From: Portulaca oleracea
Lineage: Eukaryota; Streptophyta; Magnoliopsida; Caryophyllales; Portulacaceae
DNA length: 64,000 nucleotides
Direction: 5' to 3'
Assembly (NCBI GenBank): GCA_029582165.1
Contig: CM055873.1
Coordinates: 44,385,295-44,449,294, forward strand
Made by a program: the position numbers and the translations under genes. The notes beneath the pieces were generated by a model. The model was not told where the DNA came from, did not search any database, and saw only the letters and a program-made list of their open reading frames with translations. Each line of letters begins with the position of its first letter. Position 1 is the first letter of the stretch. Positions 13,205 to 23,452 of this stretch are shown here, piece after piece.

Positions 13205-13986
13205 TAGGGTTGAGTAAAGACGGTTAATCGTAATTTTGGTTAACCAAAATTAGTTAATCGCTTTTTCTGTTCACAATAAATGTGAACTGTAAATTTAACA
13301 GAAGTTTTTAGTTAATCGTTTTTTCAACTCGTTAAAGTGTTATCCGTAAATTGAGCCGAAAGTAATCGGTAACCGATTTTCAATTTGGTTTATGGTTGAC
13401 CGATTAGTATTCCCATGAAAACCAACCTTAAACTTGATTTCCTTAAGGTTTTTGGGAAATCAATATATCATTGTTTGTGCTTTTTTTTTACACTTTTTAT
13501 GCCCATTTTGCATGCAACTTAGGCCTTGTTCTTTTATGTGGCTGGCTGGTTACGGTGTCACACTGCATCATAATTTGCCACAACCCACCACAATCCACCA
13601 AATCTACCACAACTCATCAAATCTACCACAACCCACCACAATCTACTTTTTCCAATTACAATTTCACATTTACCAATACATTAATAATTATTAAAACCAA
13701 AACTCACCACAACTTTCCACAACCCACCACAAATCCACCACACCCACCACAATTCCACCACACCGCACCACGCCATATCGCAACCAGTCGTACAAAAGAA
13801 CATGGCCTAATTAATTAAATTTGACATCTATTCTTTTTTTAAAATTAATTAACAATAAGTTAACCATTCGATTAATCGTTTTATGTTTGGTGTGACCATA
13901 ACCAAACCGCTTTTATCAATTTGGTTAAATCAAATAACCGATATTTAAATTCTTTATTCAATCTAGGATTTTTTTTCTCACCCCTA
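13205..13986. mobile_element. hAT-like MITE interrupted by a Tourist-like MITE
   Basis: The ends TAGGGTTGAG (13205) and CTCACCCCTA (ending 13986) are inverted repeats of hAT MITE style. The flanking parts contain mirrored GGTTAATCG and TAACCGAT words, which fold on each other once the nested 286-bp MITE is removed. No clear 8-bp duplication remains. Confidence 0.55.
13522..13807. mobile_element. Tourist-like MITE (copy B)
   Basis: Left end GGCCTTGTTCTTTTATGTGG and right end GTACAAAAGAACATGGCC are inverted repeats. TTA precedes it (13519-13521) and TAA follows. The interior is rich in ACCACAACCCACCACAA words shared with copy A about 700 bp away, so both belong to one family. Confidence 0.7.
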
Positions 13987-14120
13987 CGCTAGAACCATTG
14001 ACCCACTCTACCAACTTGATCACTCATAGATTTGGGCCAGGATGTAAGAAACTCCTACCCCAAAGGTGCACCAAGGAATTTGAAAAGTATATATACTCCC
14101 ATTACATAGTTACCATTTAT

Positions 14121-14515
14121 GGTATGTTTGGTAACTTTGATTGCATGAGTTTCCTAGAAAAGTTAGTCAACTTTCCCAAAGTTGACTAACTTTCTCATGT
14201 TTAGAAGTAAAATAGGTTGGAAAGTTTTTAACTATGACTTACAATTTCCTTATGAATCATGGTGAAAACTTTCCAAGGGGGTTTGGGAAAGTTTCTTTCC
14301 GATGGGAAAGGAAAACTTTTTATAACTCAACTTCCCAAAATGCCCCTAAAAATATATTTTATAAATTAATATATAAGGATAGTTTGGACATTTCAAATAA
14401 ACTTTCCTACAAATTTTACTGTGTTAACCACACTGTGAAATATTTTTCTCATCCAAAACTTTCCCAGTAAAAAGTTTTCTGGCAAATATTTTCTTAGAAA
14501 ACAATCAAACGCACC
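14121..14515. mobile_element. MITE-like element with GGTGCGTTTG-type ends
   Basis: Left end GGTATGTTTGGTAA and right end CAATCAAACGCACC are imperfect inverted repeats of a type common in plant MITEs. The interior has AAAGTT/AACTTT words in both orientations. Superfamily and target duplication are uncertain. Confidence 0.5.
14160..14192. repeat. Perfect 15-bp hairpin
   Basis: AAGTTAGTCAACTTT at 14160-14174 and its exact complement at 14178-14192 are separated by CCC. It lies just inside the left end of the MITE-like element, so it is probably a subterminal palindrome. Confidence 0.8.
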
Positions 14516-14924
14516 ATTAAAATCCCCTTGCGAGATGGTGTACCATATCATGAGCTAAAATCTCAGTTTATTTCAATTTGTTTTATTTACATATACGACC
14601 ACATTACATACTTCACCAACAAACTTGCCTCCGAAGGCCAGCCAGGTCAAATGTGTGATCATTTACTGAAATACTACTAGCATTGGCTTTCGAAGAATTG
14701 ATCACCGGATGAAAGCCCTCGAACAAATAACAAATACAAACATCGCCCCTAAAATGACTATAACATATGACAAGAGCCATGCAAAATTTCGGACCATGGT
14801 CATACATACTGTCAACCAAATCCTTCCTGCATACGTAACAGAAGAAGACAACAATAGATAGAGTCTCCAGCAACTCATCACTTGACGACATGAAACTGAA
14901 AGGGTGTTGTCAAAGATCCCCAAC
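14516..14924 (-). other. 3' flank, probably 3' UTR, of DUF21 copy 2
   Basis: No separate gene. Minus-strand frames of 73-92 codons here continue past the stop of the DUF21 gene in other frames and show no domain. The stretch is best read as the 3' UTR and downstream sequence of copy 2. Confidence 0.5.
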
Positions 14925-17900
14925 TCATCGTGTAGAACCCGAGTCTTCTTCGCTAGGCTTTTTCATGCTTTGCCCGTGCCTACTCTGCTCTCACAATGTC
15001 AACAAACACAGACAGTAAGCTTCTCTGGTAGTCTTTGCAACAAGGGAGCAACATATGTTATTCATTTTAGGGTTTAGGGTTTCCGTCTGTTAAATTCATT
15101 GATAAATGCATAGTAAGGTAAAAAGTATTGGTAAAAGTTCGAGTATTTGTAAGTTTGGTAAGTTGCATTTACATTCCCCTTACCAACAAATTTTACAGTA
15201 AGTTCTGAATGTCTATAGTTCCGACTTTATAGTCTTGGCAGGGCAGCAGATAAGAATCAGGTTGAAAAATGGATACTAACCATTGCCTTTTGACTGGCTA
15301 ACCTCCTGACAGATGGAGCTCGGGCAACAGAAGAAGCAGCTGCAACTGCAGCAACGCGTATCCTGCGGTACAAAGAAGTAAAAGAGCTCAGCAAAGCATC
15401 TCTGATTGGAGTTAAGTCAACTGCAACTAAATCCTAAGGCTTAATGATCCGGTCCGTCCATACCTCTTGTGGACATCAACAAATTCATCGGTTTCATCCA
15501 CTATCTCCTCCTATACAAACCAAGAGATCGTGTGAGGGTAGTGATGGGTTAAAATAATCGCAGAGTTACATCAGGGGGTTGGAGAAAGAAAAAGAAGGTT
15601 ACCTGTAGAAGCTCTTCAAACACATCTTCAAGGGTGATTATGCCAATAACCTCGCCCTCCTCAATATCGTCAACTGTGTACGGTGCAGAATTTGATTTCA
15701 GATCCGGTTGTGAGTTCTTCTTGTTTACGTTGCTTTGATTCGAAATCTTCTCAATGTCGACAACACTCTCTGACTTGTCATTTGGCTTGGGCAATAAGGG
15801 AGTGGTCAAGTCACCAGTGACTTTGCCCTCACCTGACTTTTCGGTGTTGGTGATAAGCAAATTGTTAACGCTCTTGCTCTTTGCTTTTACCACAGCTGCC
15901 ATATGGCTGTGACCTTTCTGGAACTCATTCAATATATCATACAAAGGCATGTCCGCAGGAATCCTGCAAAGGAGGTCCGAACGAAAACCACACATCTACC
16001 GCATGAATTCATGATGTACGGGAGGAACATCATGTAGAGTTTAAGCAGAAGCGCACCTTGGAATTTTCCGTATGGAAACTGCACTGACTGGGGTCTCCGT
16101 TTCAGGGCGTACTGTGAGAAGAGTTTTCACCTGATGGTTGAGGAAGAACAAAAACACTTTGAGCATTAGCCTGTTAAAATCCAAGCTGTTGGAAACCAGC
16201 ACTTAAGAAGCCTACTTCAAGAAGTTAAAGCATATGTTTTGAGATATGAGTGTTTGCAAACCCACCAACAGAAGGCCGATTATATTTTTCGGATTCCCAG
16301 AATAAACTGGAACTCTGCTGTGCCCCCGAGCTAGTATTTTTCCCATTGCTTCCCTGCAAAGAAGTTTTGAGGCCAAACCAAATATCAGTTGATTACAGGA
16401 TTCAAAAATCTCATGTTTAGGCAGAAGAAAGACGGGAATATAAAAATCATCCATCTTTAGTTAACCAGATGCAACGAAATGGATTAGAGGATGCTGAAGA
16501 AGCAAATCAACAACGGAATACCCACCATCAAGCAAGCAATACTTAAAGATGAATAGCCTCAACTGGTGCGGTATAATACAACCCCACAAAATATTTTGTA
16601 GTCCACTTCAAAGTTTAGTCTATCACATGCATGGGGCATAAATGTGCAACATGACCACTACCCATGCACACTCTGATGAACCCCACAGCAACTCTAGAGA
16701 TATTCTGCAATGAAGTTCCTAAAAGAGACTGGGCTATTTCAACAGAAACAGATGTTTCTGCAGGAAGAAAGTAGACAATCAACGACTTACCAATCCAATT
16801 TTGAGTTGACATCCAATGAAAAGGTAGACTCAATTGGTGTCATTGCCTCCTGAGCAGTCTGTTCATCCAGAAGAAACAATGAGTATTGCAAAATAACACA
16901 ACATGAAACCCAACCAGGTTGGATACAGTCAAATAATTATTCTCACGGTTTGTATTTCCAAGTTGTAAAGATATTTCAGTATTCACAATCTCCAGAATAT
17001 CTCGCAACCAAGTGAGGAAACCACAGTGTTGGCCACAAAGGAATCAAGAAATGACCCTTTATCAAGATTTATTTCATATTTCCTTGAAACAAAATTAAAT
17101 GGATGCTTGAAGTTAGCAAAAGGCCACACAGTTTCCCATTCTGTATTAAGGCAGCATCGTAGAAATTCGGTAGTACAGATGCTAAGCCTTTTGAACTTCT
17201 AGTGCGTATTTGAAAGAAAACGGAAAGAAAATAGATAGCAACTGAATATAAAGATTTCTGAAGCACATACCTTCTCTGTCAAATCTAATGCTCCACTGAT
17301 AATTGTTGTCTCATCATGTGTGAGTTCACCTCCTTTGCCAGCCTAAAGGAGGATGAAATACACTTAGTCCACACCGAAAAGAATCCAACTTCCAGAATAT
17401 TATTTGGATATATACACCATTTAAAAGATCACTTATTAATGGCACTGGCATGTTACTTTGCTGAATTTAGCGAAAGTTGGCTTACCTCTTGGCTGTGAAT
17501 ATTGACAAGGGCTTTTAGCTGAGCTCTCCTGAAGAGGGCTTCATTATGTCCTAGTAAGCAGTCCAGCACCTGTAATTTCATATTTTTAAGGCAGTGTCAA
17601 CAGTATTCACAGGCGGAAAAAGTTGTTCACTGCAAACTGATTATTTAGGGAGGCTTATTTTCTGCAAATTTGAAAATTTGCGTAGATTAGAGACTATAAG
17701 CGATACCCACATTTATGAGCTAACAATTGTGGAACAACTAATTTAAGTGAGATAAAGCAGCTGCGCCACACAAATCTTTGGTGCTATTGCAATTTTACTG
17801 ATGCCATCAAAGGCATACAAAGTTTGTTATGCGTACTGTATGTAATTGGTTGAAGACATGAGGAAACAGGCCTAAACCCAGATGCAAAGGTTAGCGTGAT

Positions 17901-20502
17901 GATCCTTTTCTGAAACTATTTCCCATTATTGGGATGGGCATAGGCGGCGTAGGTACCAAAAACCCACTTATGAGTGTCGTGAGGAGAGAAGGATGAAACT
18001 GCTGACACCAAACCTATTGAATACTGAATACAACAACAATGCTCCAGATCAACCCAATGTAACCACTGTTTTTCCAACTGAAGGAAGTCCCAAGTAAAGC
18101 CAAGCTCAACTCACGTTCTATTTATACAAGAACCATCGAAAAGTATAGGAGAAGGCTAAAGCATACAGATCAAAACCCATTGTGAGCTTCGATTCAATAC
18201 CCAATTGGTGTTAGAAATAGTTCCTCAGCATAATATAAACATCATTTCCTATATACTGCCGCCATCCCCAAAAACTTGTCAGAAATTGGTAGGATAAAAT
18301 TTTAAGTCTAAAAAGTCATTTATTACCAACAGCTGTCAAGTAAATAGTTACTTTTTTAACTATAAACAAATTAATAATATTTGTAAGGAGTACGCCCTTC
18401 TACAATGTTTTATCACTTATTTCTTCTTCAACAAGTAGTGATATCACCATTCCTATCATTAAATCCAAGTGCCTGGTGTCACTTGATAGCCTAACTCAAA
18501 TAAATACCAAGCAGTCCAGAATGCTCGGTCAAGCGACAAAATTATCACATCAAAGACATAAAGCTATTAAAGCCTCTCCACTTTAATACACAATCTTCTT
18601 TTCAACAAGGAGAGTTGTGGCTGTTTAGGCAACCAAATCATGACTATGACATAGCAAAAGGGTACCATTTCTGTTAGGGGTGACACTATGTAGTACAGAA
18701 ACAAAGAAAGTAGAATCCATTTGGCATTTGCAAATTGGTGAGTGCATCAAACTTTTGAACGTTTAGTATGGCTTGTGGTATAGAATAGCAAATTGAAAAG
18801 AAGAGAATCACCTTTCCAATTGGATAAGAGATAGGATAGCAAACTATCATCAGTATCCGTACGAGCCATACAAAATTGGCACCAACAGCGAGTCCATATC
18901 TGGTACATATTGCTTGTGGAATAACCTGACAACACAAACAATACAAAACCGATTCCATTCACTCGCAAAGGACTATAATGGAAACTTCAGGATAAAGTGG
19001 ATCCAAAAAGCTACACACCTCCCCAAAAGCTAGGACCAAAGTCACCGAAAGAATAATAGCTACAATCTGATTGAAAAGCTTGTCCAGATATAAAGGAAGT
19101 GCCTGCAAGTGCACGAGTAAAAGCAGAATCATACAGCTGTGGGAAAATTGCAACTTTCAGTTTCTCGCAAAAGAAAAGCATTGGCGCAGAACAATGTACA
19201 AGCATCAGCAACAGAATAAGCAAGTCGTAAAATTAGAACCGCCAGTTGAGCCCGGACACCCACTTGAAAAGTATTCATCCAATCACATCGCCCCAAGCCT
19301 TAACCAATCTTAACCTCAAAGGTAATTCCCTTTCTACATTTGTCAAATCCAGCGACTAAATGAGATTCAATCCATTGCAAATGCATCTATTCACTCCGAA
19401 AAGACTAGAGGACCTTCCCAATGGATCCTCTCTAAAACAACAAATGACCATGGCATTATCTTCTGGAATGTCCAATTTAACAAGTTTCTCTACTAAACAG
19501 TTCATTTTAAACATCCAAGACACATCCAGAGCTTCTATTTCAAATCCTACTGATGGTATCGTGCATTATCCATCGAACGGAGCACAGAAAATAACCAAGA
19601 CCAGGGTTGACGAACAGATACATGGTACTCAAGGATGCAAGATTTACCTCCATGGCAGCTGCATTACATAGGAGTAATGTCACCAGAAGCTGATGCTGCT
19701 TTTGTACAACAGGGAGAATGGTAGCTGAGTACACCAAACAGACACAAGTTATTATATTGCATTGTTAGACCATAAACACTGTATCTACTTGGATGAGAGT
19801 AAGGAGAGTAGAGGGGAGTAAAAGAGTGCAAGTAACTCTTGTTTGCGAATCCCAAACAAACATCAAACACCACACCAACACAGCATTGAAATACTCTCTG
19901 ACAGCATTAAACAGTCCACAAAAACCCAGCTGGGAAAATCCCAAACCCACATCAGAAACCACACCAACACATCATTAACAAATTCCCCACAAAATTTCTA
20001 CCAATTGAACCAAAAAAAAAAAAAAACACCATCTCATTTCTCCTCCTGGGTATTCCCCAATTTCAATCTTTAAAAAATCCCAAACAAAAAAAGTAAAAAG
20101 GACAACTTGGATTATCGAACACCCTTTTTCTATTCTAACTTGCAACAACAAAAGTAATTACCCAGATTCAACAAACACAAGATTCCACCATGAAAAGGCA
20201 AAAACTTGATTAAACCCCACAAAACAAAACCAAAAACTGAATTGGGAAAAGTGAAACAGACCAGCTTGCTTCTGCTCAAGAGGGGTGCCACTGCGCTTAA
20301 GAATCTCCAAATCAACAAGACTAAGAGACATCAAACCGAGGGTTAACCCAGACATAAGACCAGCAAAGAGGACGAGAAAGCAGCATACGCCAGCATAGAT
20401 GTACCACCATGGCGACCCGAATTCGATTTCGGAGCCCAACCCATTTACAGACGGGTCCCTCATGGCTAGCCTAGCCAAAGCTAATGCATTCAGGACATGC
20501 AT
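14925..20502 (-). CDS. DUF21/CNNM-type CBS-domain membrane protein (tandem copy 2)
   Basis: Thirteen exons splice into one frame of 483 codons: 20502-20262, 19724-19648, 19102-19019, 18925-18812, 17569-17486, 17342-17271, 16858-16791, 16353-16266, 16130-16057, 15963-15603, 15510-15464, 15362-15281, 14984-14925. Exons 2-9, 11 and 12 match the lengths of the neighbouring copy exactly (77, 84, 114, 84, 72, 68, 88, 74, 47, 82). The protein starts [14 protein letters not shown], a start like that of Arabidopsis homologues, then has the DUF21 membrane domain (about residues 32-205, [18 protein letters not shown]) and a CBS pair (about 230-430; [43 protein letters not shown]). The exon-10 linker between the two halves of the second CBS motif is 15 codons longer than in copy 1, and the last exon codes an unrelated short tail ([19 protein letters not shown]). 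Likely an Mg2+ transport or homeostasis protein of the MGR/CNNM group. A tandem pair of this family is also known in Arabidopsis (At4g14230/At4g14240, from memory). Sub-cellular site is not readable from sequence. Confidence 0.94.
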
Positions 20503-22231
20503 CGCTTCTTCTTGTCAATTAGAATTCGACAATCACCAAAGGAAGGCCTGGAAAAGTTGAATTGGGTGGGGGATCGAAATGATCGGAGTTGGTAGATGGA
20601 GAGGTGGGTGTTAGTTGAGTTTGCAATGACTGAATTTGGAGTAGACCAATCACAAGCGGGATTCAAGGGTTGTGAGATGTTGGCACCTCAATCGGGAATT
20701 CTGGATCCTTGATGTGTATATCCTCTGACCGTGTTGTATTTTTGACATGTTCGATACTGAAAAAGACGGCTGTCTGTAATGGGATCCAAACTCAATTTTT
20801 TAAACCAAATTTTTATTGGGGTTTGTAAAATTTTTTGCTTATTGTCAGGGGATTGGGGTGTTAAAATTTTAAAATATATTATTACCTTTGTTATATATTA
20901 TTTGTCCTCATTGAAAATTATGCAGTCAAATTAAAAAAAATGACTATAAATTTCTTTTTTTTTTAAACCAAACATTACAATTTCATTAACAGTAAGTCAT
21001 ACGGTATTTACAATGAAAATCGTGATTGAACAATTGTAGATCTAAAACATAGATATGAAGTTCAACTTCCAAATAACTAATATTAATCTTACTGACGTTC
21101 GACTCCGATTTCTTATGACTCTGCATCTTTAACATTAATGGAGAACCTATAGCGATTTGAAAGTCGATCTTCATCTAATGTATTAGACCACATCAACTGA
21201 ACAAAAACTCTAGAAAAGATACTAAAACCCTAAATGAGGATACAAAAAAATTCTTTCAAAAGAAGATACTAAACCATAAACAAGGGTACAAAAAAACTAT
21301 TACAAAAGAAGAGACTAAACCATAAATAAGGGTACAAAAAAACTCTTATAAAAGAAAAGACTAACTTTATTTGCATAAATGTAAAACCAAACTAATAATT
21401 TGGGTAAAAATCAAGCAAATTGGAGCTTACCATCGACAAAAGAATCGATGGTAGCCCCTCCCAAAGAGATGGAGGCTAGAGTTTTCTAGAGAAAAAAAAA
21501 AGAGGAAGCTTTCTAACTATAAATTTCTCAATATATACAATAATTTGCTAAATAAATTTACTACCATTAGACTCGTAATAAAAAATATTATCCTAAAATT
21601 ATAATATTGCAATTATTAATAAGATATTACATTATAAATTATCAATCAAAAAATGACATTAAATATCGTGACAGTAACAAAAACAAATAATATGATAAAG
21701 GATCTCTGTATATATAGAAATCTTAGCATACCTGCGCGTTTTCTATATTATAAATATACCAAAAACTCTGGATTCATGCTATCGTTCATAATATTGTTAT
21801 ATGGTATTAGAGCACAATTATTATATGAAAATCCTATCAATATTATTAATTTTCGTTAATTCATCTTAATTATTATTCCTTTTCTCTTTCAAAAATAAAA
21901 TTAAAAAAAATAACAAAGCATTTTTCACGACAGAATTACAACCCACGTTTTTCACTAGCCTTAGTCGTGAACATCATTGTCCACTGCCAAGCTCGACTAA
22001 TGTCGCCCTTTCGTTGTATTTGGCACTCAAAGTGACTATGAATGTGCTCTTCTGTTTTTCTGACCGCTGCAACACCTTTCCCTAATGAAGTATATGTTAC
22101 GTTCCTATGTGGTGCTCGACCATTGGTGACAACTATCTCGCCACCATGTTGCCATCACACTCAACTATTTCCACCGCTCAAGAGGTGGAGACTCAAGTAA
22201 TGTATGCAGAATTCGTGGAGGTTATGTGGCG
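20503..22231. other. 5' flank of DUF21 copy 2 and AT-rich spacer
   Basis: The first few hundred bases are the presumed promoter of the minus-strand gene; no clear TATA box was singled out. From 20900 the sequence becomes very AT-rich, with a short tandem repeat at 21209-21360. No gene recognised. Confidence 0.5.
21209..21360. repeat. Tandem repeat, about 52 bp, three units
   Basis: Three imperfect units share AAAAGAAGA, ACTAAACCATAAA and AAGGGTACAAAAAAACT. They lie in AT-rich spacer with no coding potential. Confidence 0.7.
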
Positions 22232-22236
22232 ACCTC

Positions 22237-22948
22237 TGTTGGAAATATTTCAAGAGTATAAGACAATTATATAGCTTAAGGAATAAAGCATATCAAGTAT
22301 GAGGATCATATATAAGTGAAACAATAAGAATATGATCAACACGAGTGAAACAGGAAGCAACACGGGTCGTGTTGTCTTCCAGAGAGCAAGGAAATCATTC
22401 CTGGGCTCAACAAGGGTCGTGTTGGAACAACACGGGTCGTGTTGCACCCAACACGGACTGTGTTGATCCAACACGGGTCGTGTTGAAGGCCAGGATTGTT
22501 TTAAATGCTAACGGCTATATGATTTTGTGTAATTAGTGTTTGATATTGTTATTAAGCACGATTATTATGAGATTGCAACAGCTATATGACTTGACTTGGT
22601 CAAGGTCATATTAAGGGCATAATCTCATCATTAAGACTCTTGATTATCCTTTGACTAGGGTATCCTAAGTGGGTGGTATTCTCCTATAAATAGGAGACAT
22701 CCTAGGCTATTTGAGACACACCATTCTAAGTTAATCACAACCTCATTCTTGTCTAGACTGCAACTATACTTGAGTGATTCAAGTGTGAATCTATTTCTTG
22801 AGTGTTACAAGTGCTAAGTTTTATCCCTTTGAACATTTACGGTATAGTAAATAGTTCTTAAGGAAAGTGAGTTCTAGGCCACAACTTTTAGCGTTATCCA
22901 AGCGAGTTTCCATTGTTCTATATACCATTTACTCCCTTTCCTCCAACA
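22237..22948 (+). mobile_element. Solo LTR with a perfect 5-bp target duplication
   Basis: A 712-bp segment starts TGTTGG and ends CCAACA, flanked by ACCTC at 22232-22236 and 22949-22953. A TATA box (TATAAATA, 22685-22692) gives the plus orientation. The upstream part has about five copies of a dyad of the form CAACACGGGTCGTGTTG. No internal coding or second LTR is next to it, so it is a solo LTR left by recombination. Its ends resemble the Copia LTRs at 40416 and 59006, but it is not the same family. Confidence 0.9.
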
Positions 22949-22953
22949 ACCTC

Positions 22954-23450
22954 ACCGGGGTCAAATGAGTATCTTATGTTTAAATTGTCAAGGGCTTAGC
23001 AAATTCCAAATAATGAAAGATCTTAGGTAACTCCTACAATCTTATGAGCCTAGCTTGGTCTTCTTGTCCGAGACCTAGCAGTTTGATGTTGAGTTTTTTG
23101 TCGAAGTGAAGAATTTAGAGGAGTTTGATTTTCTTAATGAGTAGTTATTGAAGAGTGAGTGGTTTGGGTGTGTTGCTGGAATAAGAAAATAATGTTCATG
23201 TTTATACCTAGTCATTGTGTTGTATAGACATACACTTGAAATGAAAGGATGTAGGGGAGCTACGGAGACTTATAGGAATACACGAATGTTCTGATGGCCA
23301 AGAAAAGTTGAAAACATGTGAGCGAAACAAGGACCTTAGGAGTCATTCTAATATGTTGTGGGCTCTTGGCGGGGACCTCGAAGATCCCAAGGGGTATTAG
23401 ATGTGTTCCGAAATATGCTTGAGGAGTGCGAGCTGATGGATCTTGGCTTC
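22954..23450 (+). pseudogene. LINE (L1-type) endonuclease relic, 5' part
   Basis: Starting at 22967 the plus strand reads MSILCLNCQGLSKFQIMKDL, then YEPSLVFLSET after a stop codon, and later ECELMDLGF, in the order of the plant L1 apurinic endonuclease domain. Stops and frameshifts break the frame. The solo LTR lies just before it and the long inverted repeat interrupts it after MDLGF. A continuation may be present at 26213-26275 (WWNMKDGVQ). Confidence 0.65.
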
Positions 23451-23452
23451 TG

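Noticed and set aside
13434..13818. Plus-strand frames of 86 and 115 codons
   Set aside because: They run through the ACCACAA-rich MITE.
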